This document shows, one piece after another, positions 55,038 through 62,582 of a DNA stretch of 64,000 bases. Under the pieces are notes generated by a model that made no database searches, was not told the origin of the DNA, and saw only the letters and a list, made by a program, of their open reading frames with translations. Position numbers and translations under genes: made by a program. Each line of letters starts with the position of its first letter. Position 1 is the first letter of the stretch. The stretch lies in the NCBI GenBank assembly GCA_003149065.1, contig QGFZ01000001.1, positions 434,001-498,000 on the forward strand. Reading direction: 5' to 3'. The DNA comes from Ruminococcaceae bacterium R-25 (GTDB lineage: Bacteria; Bacillota; Clostridia; Saccharofermentanales; Saccharofermentanaceae).

Positions 55038-55946
55038 ATGGAAAACAAAGATCACAGCAAAGCGTATACAGATTTTTTCCGCCATCTTAATGCAAATGGT
55101 AAAGAAAGAGCATATGGCGGATTTGCGCCTGATACTTTGGACAAGCTTTACGATTGGGAAAGAGACGAAGTAGAAGAGACTATCTGGACGAGGTTTAAGT
55201 TCTCGGGCGAAGGTGATTTAGCTATGCTCGTATCAAAGCTTCAGAAATACGATGGTATTGAAGCTCTGAATGAAAGGTTAAGCGAAGGCCTGGCTGGCTC
55301 TGAGTATTCCATGCGCATGGTGTTTGTTGCCGCTGCTGCTTACGATGCCACTTTGATCGAAGATTATCTCGATTATATTTTCGAGTATTACGATAAGAAG
55401 CAAGACTATGCGTCACTTTCCGTTTTGTCGTACTTGAAGCCGTGTGATAAGCTCTACGGATTCTTTACAGATGTTTATCTGAATAGCAGTGACAGCACGG
55501 CGCGTATGGTGGCAGTAGACGGATTGCTTAACTGTAAGGGTTATATTGAAAATCCAATGGATCTGGAAGAGCGTTCTACATTTGACGGCATGACATGTGC
55601 ATTTTTGTCTGACGATCCTGAGCTGCGCAAAAAGAAACTCGCCCGTTTCGAGAACGGTGAATTCGACAACATTCCCCGTACAGAAGGAAGTTTCAAGATT
55701 GTCTCTAGTGAGGAAGCAATCCGCATGGCTAAGGAGCGGCAGAAAGAGGAAGATCCAGGAGAGCTGGTCACAGGCGTGATCGATGCTACTGAATCACGGA
55801 CTTACATAGTCTTTTATGAACCTGAGAACAGGTATATTCCTTCAGACCTTTCTGAAGAATTGGATATAAAGCCCGCTGTTGGAGACAAAGTCCGACTTTT
55901 GAAGAAGAAAAGAGGACGCGGGATAATAATGAGCATTGAGGCGTGA
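55038..55946 (+). CDS. Hypothetical protein, helical with small C-terminal barrel-like domain
   Basis: 302 aa from the ATG at 55038 (a GTG at 55011 is in frame, with a similar weak RBS). The middle is helical and repeat-like (YDWERDEVEETIWTRF, LSEGLAGSEYSMRMVFVAAAAYDATLIEDYLDYIF, ARMVAVDGLLNCKGYI), as in HEAT-like proteins. A C-terminal ~60-residue part (GVIDATESRTYIVFYEPENRYIPSDLSEELDIKPAVGDKVRLL) may be a small beta-barrel. No family recognised. Confidence 0.6.
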   Translation: MENKDHSKAYTDFFRHLNANGKERAYGGFAPDTLDKLYDWERDEVEETIWTRFKFSGEGDLAMLVSKLQKYDGIEALNERLSEGLAGSEYSMRMVFVAAAAYDATLIEDYLDYIFEYYDKKQDYASLSVLSYLKPCDKLYGFFTDVYLNSSDSTARMVAVDGLLNCKGYIENPMDLEERSTFDGMTCAFLSDDPELRKKKLARFENGEFDNIPRTEGSFKIVSSEEAIRMAKERQKEEDPGELVTGVIDATESRTYIVFYEPENRYIPSDLSEELDIKPAVGDKVRLLKKKRGRGIIMSIEA

Positions 55947-55968
55947 TACAACTTAAAAGGAGATAATT

Positions 55969-56415
55969 ATGGGATTATTTGATTTCATGAAGAAGAAAGA
56001 AACAACACAGGAAGCAACACCTAAAGCTTCTAATCCGGCTGCTAACGTAAATCCAGCTAGTTTGGAAAGCTATACCGTTAAGGTTGAGAATGACCAGATT
56101 CCTTTTCATGATCCGGGAGTAAACATGGACGTCAAACTCTTGGTAAGAGCTGAGTTTATTTTCAAGGGAATAAAACCGGATGAGGGAGCAGTAACTGAGG
56201 CTGCGATAAAGAGCTTTAAAGATGCTTTCGCACAGATCGACGGACAGGTTCCTGCAAAAGAATTTTCCAAGAGCGCTAATGTTAACCTGCTCAAAAAGGC
56301 TATGCGCGAATCCATGATAGCCCAGGGTTTTGAGGTCTGGTCAGTTTCGATCAACTGGATGAGCTTTAACGATGAATATAAGAAGATCATTAACGATTCA
56401 AACGCGCAGCAGTAA
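55969..56415 (+). CDS. Hypothetical 148-aa protein
   Basis: 148 aa, unrecognised. MGLFDFMKKK and a short linker precede a compact alpha/beta domain (YTVKVENDQIPFHDPGVNMDVKLLVRAEFIFKGIKPDEG...FKDAFAQIDGQ, NLLKKAMRESMIAQGFEVWSVSINWMSF). AAGGAGAT precedes the ATG. It closes the zinc-ribbon run and is followed by a strong promoter for the next operon. Confidence 0.6.
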   Translation: MGLFDFMKKKETTQEATPKASNPAANVNPASLESYTVKVENDQIPFHDPGVNMDVKLLVRAEFIFKGIKPDEGAVTEAAIKSFKDAFAQIDGQVPAKEFSKSANVNLLKKAMRESMIAQGFEVWSVSINWMSFNDEYKKIINDSNAQQ

Positions 56416-56455
56416 ACCTTTAAATTGAATAATCATCAATACTAACCGATAACTA

Positions 56456-56484
56456 TTGACACCGCATATTGGTTTGTGTATGCT
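56456..56484 (+). promoter_or_regulatory. Sigma-70-type promoter
   Basis: TTGACA (56456-56461) and TATGCT (56479-56484) are separated by exactly 17 nt. It drives the CPBP/GntR/DUF5808 operon; a palindrome covers the -10 box. Confidence 0.75.
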
Positions 56485-56514
56485 TTGTATTACAAGAACT
56501 AATACAAAGCATAC
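56478..56514. promoter_or_regulatory. Palindromic operator, probably for the YtrA-type GntR regulator
   Basis: GTATGCTTTGTATT (56478-56491) and AATACAAAGCATAC (56501-56514) are perfect 14-bp arms around a 9-nt centre. They span the -10 box and start site, so a protein bound here would block transcription. The regulator encoded at 57465 in the same operon is the natural candidate for autoregulation. Confidence 0.7.
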
Positions 56515-56541
56515 AAGGATATGCGTGGAAGAAGGATAGTT

Positions 56542-57468
56542 ATGGATAAGAAGAAAGTAATTAAGTTTGTAGTTATTACATACCTTATAGCGTGGACGAT
56601 CCAGATTATCGTATCACTTTATATGGTAAACAACCCCGGAATGACCGGAACAACAGTCTTTCAGGTTGGACTGGGCATCTGCATGTATGCTCCGCTTATA
56701 GCAGCATTGATCTCCAAACCAGGCTTAAAGGGCATGGGATGGAAGCCGAAGTTTAAAGGCAATATCGGATGGCTCTTTTTCGCAGCCTATGTTGCGATTC
56801 CTCTGGTCATAGCAGGTGCGGCATTATTCTTCCTGATTTTCCCCGGGCTCTTTGACACAAGCGGATCTTATCTGATAGCTCAGTCAGAGGCCGCAGGAGT
56901 GGATATTATGGAGCAGCTTGAGCAGTCGGGAATGACATATCAGATATATGTGTTGTCAAGTCTTCCGATGTTCCTTGTTGCTCCGTTTATAAATATCTCT
57001 ACTGCAATCGGTGAAGAGGCAGGCTGGAGAGGATTCTTGTATCCTGAACTTAATAAGAAGTTCTCGAGACCTGTCACATGGATCGTTGGTGGTGTTATCT
57101 GGGCAGCATTTCATTTTCCCTGCATGCTCATTGGCGGCTATGAATACGGATTTAGCTATATCGGAAGCCCAGTGCTCGGACTTATCGTATTTACGGTTTT
57201 CTGCATCACATTAGGTGCGCTGGAAGAAATCGTATACAGCAAGACAAAATGCATCTGGTATGCGGCACTTCTTCACGGATCGATCAATGCTACAGCAACC
57301 ATGCCAGTGTTATTTGCAAATGCGAATAATCCTGACCTGGAAAAGTTTATGGTCCTCGGACCTATGCCTAACGGCATCATCGCAGGACTTCCTTTAATAA
57401 TCTTTGCAGTGATAATGGGCATAATCGTTGTCAGAAAAGAGAAGAAAACCAAGGAGGCGCAGAAGTGA
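56542..57468 (+). CDS. CPBP-family intramembrane metalloprotease
   Basis: 308 aa from ATG 56542 (AAGGA 5 nt upstream; an ATG at 56521 is too close to its own purine run). Several membrane segments; the CPBP motif GEEAGWRGFLYPEL (EE ~158-159, R163) and WAAFHFP (H191), plus LLHGSINA near the end. Members include Abi/CAAX-like and bacteriocin-immunity proteases. It overlaps the regulator gene by 4 nt (GTGA). Confidence 0.85.
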   Translation: MDKKKVIKFVVITYLIAWTIQIIVSLYMVNNPGMTGTTVFQVGLGICMYAPLIAALISKPGLKGMGWKPKFKGNIGWLFFAAYVAIPLVIAGAALFFLIFPGLFDTSGSYLIAQSEAAGVDIMEQLEQSGMTYQIYVLSSLPMFLVAPFINISTAIGEEAGWRGFLYPELNKKFSRPVTWIVGGVIWAAFHFPCMLIGGYEYGFSYIGSPVLGLIVFTVFCITLGALEEIVYSKTKCIWYAALLHGSINATATMPVLFANANNPDLEKFMVLGPMPNGIIAGLPLIIFAVIMGIIVVRKEKKTKEAQK

Positions 57469-57824
57469 TCATAAGAATAGATGAATATTCTGATGTGCCG
57501 ATCTATATGCAGATCAGAAACCAGATAGTAATGGGAATCTCTTCAGGCGAATTAAAGGGCGGTGAGCAGCTCCCGACTGTAAGAGCACTGGCGCTTGAGA
57601 TCGGTATAAACACAATGACTGTCAGCAAGACCTACCAGCTCTTAAAGCAGGAAGGCTACATAATGACTGACAGAAAGAACGGCGCGAGAGTCCGTGATAA
57701 CATCGCTCAAAGCGGCGTGCTGAGCGAAGAAAACAAGACTGAATTGCGGCGTATAGTTTCCGAAGCGCGCCTTTCGGGCGTTCCGAAAACAGAACTTAAA
57801 AAACTCATTGATGAGTTTTATTAA
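57465..57824 (+). CDS. GntR-family regulator, YtrA subfamily
   Basis: 119 aa with a GTG start (57465), AAGGAGG 7 nt upstream. The winged helix is SDVPIYMQIRNQIVMGISSGELKGGEQLPTVRALALEIGINTMTVSKTYQLLKQEGYI; the short C-terminus (ENKTELRRIVSEAR) is the YtrA dimerisation helix pair. YtrA proteins sense envelope stress and repress adjacent membrane-protein operons. The perfect palindrome at 56478-56514 is its likely operator. Confidence 0.85.
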   Translation: MIIRIDEYSDVPIYMQIRNQIVMGISSGELKGGEQLPTVRALALEIGINTMTVSKTYQLLKQEGYIMTDRKNGARVRDNIAQSGVLSEENKTELRRIVSEARLSGVPKTELKKLIDEFY

Positions 57825-57839
57825 AATGGGAGATTTAAT

Positions 57840-58958
57840 ATGGACTTGTTAGTTAAATTATTGATAGCAATCTGCATTATACCGTCAGCGGTTGTAATGC
57901 TTATGCTCGCTTTTCCGAAGAATCCGGAAAAGAGGAAGATGATATTCGGTGTCCGCGATAACCCGAAATTTCATGAGGGTGAAGCAGCTAAAAGAGTAAA
58001 GGCGATCGCAGATTCCTGCCGTAAAGGAGCATTGATAATTACAGTTATTATCTGCATTGCAACAGTAATCCTGGTTTTCGTGCCTGCCGCAAATGTTGCG
58101 ATGCTGGCTTTGACTCTTCTCGTTTTCGCATTGTTCCTCATTGCAATTCCATACGGAAAGGGCAATATGGAAATGAAGAGCCTTAAGAAGGAACTGGGTA
58201 TTACTAAATCCGGAACGGTCTATGCAGATCTGAAGAACGCTAACGTTGTACACGGATTGAAGATGCCCTGGCTGATCCTTCCGAACGCACTAGCTCTTCT
58301 TGAGACAATTTTCGCAGTGCTTGTTGATTTCGGCGTTATCAGGATCGTTGATGATCTTGCCATCGAAAAATATGCGCTTACCATGATGACTGCATCGTTT
58401 TTGTTTGTCGCAATTATAATGATACCTGTCGCATATATTATGGATAACATCAGAAATACGGTTATCTCTAAGGACAGCAGCGTCAATGCTAACTACAACA
58501 GAGCCAAGAAAAAGTGCTGGGGAGATTTATTTATCGCAATGTCTTGGATAAATACTCTTTTTGCCGGAGTATTGATGACGCTTTACATGTTTATCTATAA
58601 CGATATTGCAGTTCTTATAGGCGTCATAGCTTATCTCGTCCTGATCATGGCAGCAGTTTTGATCGCTGCGAAATTGCAGGCTTCTATCGAGAAGAGATAC
58701 GAACGTGATACAGACTTGGAACTCTTAGATGATGACGATTGCTGGATCCTCGGAATGTTCTATTACAATCCGAATGATACACGCCTTAATGTCGAGAAGA
58801 GATTCGGTTACGGCGGAACAGTCAATATTGCTCATCCGGCCGGAAAAGTCATTATGGTGCTGACTGCGATCCTGCTTTTGGGAACCATAGTATTTATTAT
58901 CTGGGCAGCAGTTACGGGTAATCTTGATAAATTACAGATAAATACTCCGTTTGGGTGA
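57840..58958 (+). CDS. DUF5808 membrane protein
   Basis: 372 aa with about seven membrane segments. Near the C-terminus DDDCWILGMFYYNPNDTRLNVEKRFGYGGTVNIAHPAGK is the DUF5808 signature. Such proteins often sit with YtrA-type regulators in Firmicutes; function unknown, possibly linked to envelope or antimicrobial response. Starts 16 bp after the regulator, so it is in the same operon. Confidence 0.75.
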   Translation: MDLLVKLLIAICIIPSAVVMLMLAFPKNPEKRKMIFGVRDNPKFHEGEAAKRVKAIADSCRKGALIITVIICIATVILVFVPAANVAMLALTLLVFALFLIAIPYGKGNMEMKSLKKELGITKSGTVYADLKNANVVHGLKMPWLILPNALALLETIFAVLVDFGVIRIVDDLAIEKYALTMMTASFLFVAIIMIPVAYIMDNIRNTVISKDSSVNANYNRAKKKCWGDLFIAMSWINTLFAGVLMTLYMFIYNDIAVLIGVIAYLVLIMAAVLIAAKLQASIEKRYERDTDLELLDDDDCWILGMFYYNPNDTRLNVEKRFGYGGTVNIAHPAGKVIMVLTAILLLGTIVFIIWAAVTGNLDKLQINTPFG

Positions 58959-59005
58959 TATTTGACCAATAAAAATGTAATATTTTCGAGGTTACTGAAT
59001 GATAT

Positions 59006-59042
59006 AATGACTGCCGTTTGTGAAAAAACGGTAGTCATTTTT
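59006..59042 (+). terminator. Rho-independent terminator
   Basis: AATGACTGCCGTTT (59006-59019) pairs with AAACGGTAGTCATT (59026-59039, one G-U), ending in a T-run. It closes the GntR operon. Confidence 0.8.
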
Positions 59043-59058
59043 ATGGAGGGTTTTTATT

Positions 59059-59433
59059 ATGTGGAAGGCTATATTCGGGGGAATACTTGTCTTTGCAGGC
59101 TTTTATCTGATCATCAAGAGTGTGATCGCACGCAAGAAGGGAATTCATATGGATGCAAAGCTTGTCGGTTTTTCTGACGAGAACGGAACACAGTATCCTT
59201 TATTCCAGTTTACTCATGAAGGCGAGGAGTTAACGATCTCCGGCGGAGTTTCTGCAAATCCTTCCAAGTTTAAGCATCAGGTAGGAGATACAGTAAGGAT
59301 CGTTTTCAATCCTTCCAACAGAAAGTATGTTGATATAGAGGGCTCTTATACAGAATTCCTTTATGCAATAGGTGCTATAGTTTTAGGCGCGATTTTCATT
59401 TATTTCTATCTTAGAGGCATCGGTGTAATCTGA
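59059..59433 (+). CDS. DUF3592-type membrane protein
   Basis: 124 aa. Membrane helices at ~5-22 and ~98-120 enclose a beta domain (MDAKLVGFSDENGTQYPLFQFTHEGEELTISGGVSANPSKFKHQVGDTVRIVFNPSNRKYVDIE), the DUF3592 pattern with GDTVxIxxNP. GGAGGG precedes the ATG; the preceding terminator separates it from the GntR operon. Function unknown. Confidence 0.75.
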   Translation: MWKAIFGGILVFAGFYLIIKSVIARKKGIHMDAKLVGFSDENGTQYPLFQFTHEGEELTISGGVSANPSKFKHQVGDTVRIVFNPSNRKYVDIEGSYTEFLYAIGAIVLGAIFIYFYLRGIGVI

Positions 59434-59514
59434 TCAAAGCAACAGGATCGCTTTGTAATTTATTCTTGCCGGTTTTTTATATAAAATATAAGAAAACATT
59501 TCTGGTGAGGTAAT

Positions 59515-60546
59515 ATGCCGGTTATTCCTTTGGAGTGTCCTTCGTGTGGAACTGAGTTGAGAATAGACTCGGCTGAAAGTGCTGCGATTTGTAAGCATTG
59601 CGGCAAGCCTTTTGTTGTTAACGATGCGATCGTTCTAAATTACATAAAGCTGGTTACGGCGCAGGACGAGAAGGCTCTTGAGCTGAATGAATTTGAGATC
59701 GACGGAGATGTTTTGAAAAGATATAACGGAACATCTCCGGCTGTTGAAATACCATCTGACATAAGGATTATCGGCAGTAAGGCCTTTGAAGACTGCAGGG
59801 AAGCGGTAGAGGTCCTGCTGCCTGATTCATTAGAAGAGATCGAAGACAATGCCTTTTCCGGCTGTGATAATCTACGTTCTGTTAATTTCCCTGGCAATCT
59901 TAAGAAGATCGGCAGTTATGCATTTTCCGAGTGCGGAAGCCTTGAGAACGTTGAACTGCCTTCCTCTATTGAAGAGATCGGTTCTTACGCATTTGTGAGA
60001 TGTTATTCGCTTAGCACGGTTAAGCTCCCCTCATCAAAGGCTAATGTGAATGAGACAGCCTTTACGGGTGATAAGGACGTAGAGTTTGTCTGGCCGGACG
60101 ACTGGGCTAATAAGCAGATAGACAAACTCCGCCTGGTTGCGCCTGCACAGGGCGGCATTTTAGAGATCGTTGATACTAAAAAGGAAAATAATACATTCCT
60201 TTTCTTTGGCCTTTCCGATCTCGGTATGAGCGTGGAATCCGGCACATATTACTTTTACGCTTATAAGGACTTCATGAGGCAGTTTTCCATTGAAAACAAT
60301 AACAACGATCCCTATCTTCTCAGAGTAAGCGTAGATACCGCCCAGCAAAGGTATGATGCGATAGCTGATATCCAGAAAAGCTATTCCGAGCTGATAGGTC
60401 TTTTGGACAGGGCGAAAATAGGAAGAAGCAAGATCGAGACTATAAACATCCCTCATTTTATCTGGAAGCAGGGAAAAGGCTTAAGCTACAAGGTTACCGA
60501 CATCGGATCGGTTCCTGTGCTGCAGATAAGGCTTATTCAGGAATGA
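59515..60546 (+). CDS. Zinc-ribbon and BspA-type leucine-rich-repeat protein
   Basis: 343 aa. The N-terminal ribbon (C8/C11/C26/C29) is placed like those of the 52174 and 53056 proteins. Residues ~75-195 form four BspA/LRR_5 repeats (VEIPSDIRIIGSKAFEDCREA, LPDSLEEIEDNAFSGCDNL, FPGNLKKIGSYAFSECGSL, LPSSIEEIGSYAFVRCYSL). The C-terminal ~130 residues are unrecognised. No signal peptide, so likely cytoplasmic. Confidence 0.75.
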   Translation: MPVIPLECPSCGTELRIDSAESAAICKHCGKPFVVNDAIVLNYIKLVTAQDEKALELNEFEIDGDVLKRYNGTSPAVEIPSDIRIIGSKAFEDCREAVEVLLPDSLEEIEDNAFSGCDNLRSVNFPGNLKKIGSYAFSECGSLENVELPSSIEEIGSYAFVRCYSLSTVKLPSSKANVNETAFTGDKDVEFVWPDDWANKQIDKLRLVAPAQGGILEIVDTKKENNTFLFFGLSDLGMSVESGTYYFYAYKDFMRQFSIENNNNDPYLLRVSVDTAQQRYDAIADIQKSYSELIGLLDRAKIGRSKIETINIPHFIWKQGKGLSYKVTDIGSVPVLQIRLIQE

Positions 60547-60641
60547 ACTGCTTCTATATCAAGACAAAACTCTGAATTCTAAGACAAGAAATAACTAGTA
60601 AGACATAGTACCTTTAAGTTGACCACTAAAGGAGATCAAAA

Positions 60642-61547
60642 ATGAATTGGGCTGAAGTAATCAATGAGACACTCCGTTATCTGGAGGAAAACATCATGAC
60701 GGTACAAGGCCCGAAGGAGGTTGCTATGTCAGTTCATGTTTCATCAAGTTATCTGCAGAATAGTTTTCAGATGATCACCGGTTACACAATAGGCGAGTAC
60801 ATAAGGAGCAGAAGGCTCTATCTTGCTGCTATGGATCTGATCGAAAAAGACGAGAAGATCATTGATGTGGCAGAAAGATACGGCTATGAGACTCCAGAGA
60901 GCTTTTCTAAGGCTTTCAGCCGTTTCCATGACGCAACGCCTAACGAGATCAAAAAGAAGAATAAGCCCGCAAAAGCGTTTCTTCCTTTGAAACTGACCTT
61001 TTCGGTCAAGGGCGCGGACACAGTGGACGTCATAATAGAAAAGATGCCTAAGTTCTACATATTAGGCGAAGCGGATGAGTTTAATGTCGACACGTGCTTT
61101 GATAAGATCCCCGGATTCGTCTATGACTTTATCAACAAGCATTATTCGGAATTGGGTGCTGATATTTTCTACGGTGTAAGTGTCGGTGAGTGTGATGTGA
61201 TCTTAAATGCCGAAAGAAAGCCTTGGGTATCTGAATTTGAAGGCATCTCGTTCGATGAGCGTTTCTTGTTCCTTACAGGTGTTGATTACGATGGCGGAAA
61301 AATACCAGAAGGAATGACAGTGATTGAGATTCCTGAGACTCTCTGGGCGAAGTTCAGATGCAGGGACAATTCGGCTGAGGCGAGCCAGGAGATGCGCCGT
61401 TATATCTTTAGAGAATGGCTTTTCGAGACGGACGAGTACGATCTCATTGATGAATACAATGTGGAGCGTTATGGTGTTCCGAACGAAGACGGAAACGGGC
61501 TCCATAACGAGATCTGGCTGCCGGTAAGAAGAAAGAAAAATAACTAA
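60642..61547 (+). CDS. AraC-family regulator with GyrI-like ligand domain
   Basis: 301 aa. The N-terminal AraC domain is LEENIMTVQGPKEVAMSVHVSSSYLQNSFQMITGYTIGEYIRSRRL...DVAERYGYETPESFSKAFSRFHDATPNEIKK (~12-102). The C-terminal ~170 residues form a GyrI/Rob-like domain (VDVIIEKMPKFYILGEADE, IPEGMTVIEIPETLWAKFRCRDN, NEIWLPV). Such proteins sense small hydrophobic compounds. AAAGGAG precedes the ATG. Confidence 0.85.
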   Translation: MNWAEVINETLRYLEENIMTVQGPKEVAMSVHVSSSYLQNSFQMITGYTIGEYIRSRRLYLAAMDLIEKDEKIIDVAERYGYETPESFSKAFSRFHDATPNEIKKKNKPAKAFLPLKLTFSVKGADTVDVIIEKMPKFYILGEADEFNVDTCFDKIPGFVYDFINKHYSELGADIFYGVSVGECDVILNAERKPWVSEFEGISFDERFLFLTGVDYDGGKIPEGMTVIEIPETLWAKFRCRDNSAEASQEMRRYIFREWLFETDEYDLIDEYNVERYGVPNEDGNGLHNEIWLPVRRKKNN

Positions 61548-61576
61548 TTGGAAGTCTGTGTTTTCCCGAATGAATT

Positions 61577-61608
61577 CAGGAGCTGCTAATGTTTGGCGCT
61601 CCTGTTTT
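61577..61608 (+). terminator. Rho-independent terminator of the AraC gene
   Basis: CAGGAGC (61577-61583) and GCTCCTG (61598-61604) around a 14-nt loop, followed by TTTT. Confidence 0.7.
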
Positions 61609-61724
61609 CACATAGGAAGAAATTGTAGTGATCAGATGCCTTAAATACGATTCCGATTGAGTTTTTTGCGGGCAATTATATAATTGATTTAACGGATGCA
61701 AACATAGGATAGGGGGATAATTCT

Positions 61725-62054
61725 ATGGCAAATACAAATGAAAATGATTCTAATGAAGCAAAATTCCATTTCCGCGGACAGGAGCGCTACTATGCGGTTG
61801 CCGGCCGTCAGCTCGATGAAGAGACCAATGACGGATCGGACAAGTATATAAGCCGGAAGGGAAAGCATGTATTCGGCACATCTGTGTCTTCGATATTTGT
61901 TGTACTCATTCTGGGAGCGTTTATTTCGTTTATCGCTTATTTCGGCTCCGGCTCGTTTATTGTTTTCCTTGTAACCGCCGGAATAGCCCTTTTTATCTTC
62001 CTTTTTACATGCTGGAAGGTCATAAAAAACTACATTGATAACAATAAGAAGTAA
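61725..62054 (+). CDS. Small membrane protein, unknown
   Basis: 109 aa. The first ~45 residues are polar (ANTNENDSNEAKFHFRGQERYYAVAGRQLDEETNDGSDKY). Two membrane helices follow (~50-70 and ~76-97). GGGG precedes the ATG. No family recognised. Confidence 0.6.
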   Translation: MANTNENDSNEAKFHFRGQERYYAVAGRQLDEETNDGSDKYISRKGKHVFGTSVSSIFVVLILGAFISFIAYFGSGSFIVFLVTAGIALFIFLFTCWKVIKNYIDNNKK

Positions 62055-62152
62055 CGCTTTACATTCAGTGGACGGTTTTCCGCCTGTTATTGACAACGAT
62101 GACTATCTCTATAAAATGATAACTGTTTTCAAAATGAAGTCGGAGGCTCCTG

Positions 62153-62581
62153 ATGGGCAGAACAAAAAGCGGTTCATATAATACCAAGCAGTCGTGCGAG
62201 ATCTTGAATTTCCTTAAAGATAATGAGGGATCCCATTTTACGAGCCAGGAGATATCCGATCATTTCAGGAATCAAGGGATAAATATCGGACAGGCAACGA
62301 TTTACAGGCGCTTAGACCGCCTTACTACTGACGGCCTTGTTAATAAGTACATCATCGATGAGAAATCACCTGCATGTTACGAATACATCGGCACTGAGCA
62401 CTGCAAGCACGGCAACTGCTATCACATGAAGTGCGAGAAGTGCAATAAGCTCATCCATCTGTCCTGTGATGAGATCAATGAGTTTTTCGAGCATGTTTCA
62501 ACAGAGCACGGGTTCCTTTTAGATCCCAAGCGAACTGTTTTCTACGGTGTCTGCGAAGATTGTATTAAGGAAGAATCCTGA
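62153..62581 (+). CDS. Fur-family metal-responsive regulator
   Basis: 142 aa. The N-terminal winged helix (SCEILNFLKDNEGSHFTSQEISDHFRNQGINIGQATIYRRLDRLTTDGLVNKY) and C-terminal dimer domain with structural zinc cysteines C94/C97 and C134/C137 fit the Fur/Zur/PerR family. HCKHGNCYHMKC holds the regulatory metal region. The metal is not determinable. Its stop lies 1 bp from the convergent carboxypeptidase gene, with no terminator between. Confidence 0.85.
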   Translation: MGRTKSGSYNTKQSCEILNFLKDNEGSHFTSQEISDHFRNQGINIGQATIYRRLDRLTTDGLVNKYIIDEKSPACYEYIGTEHCKHGNCYHMKCEKCNKLIHLSCDEINEFFEHVSTEHGFLLDPKRTVFYGVCEDCIKEES

Positions 62582-62582
62582 T

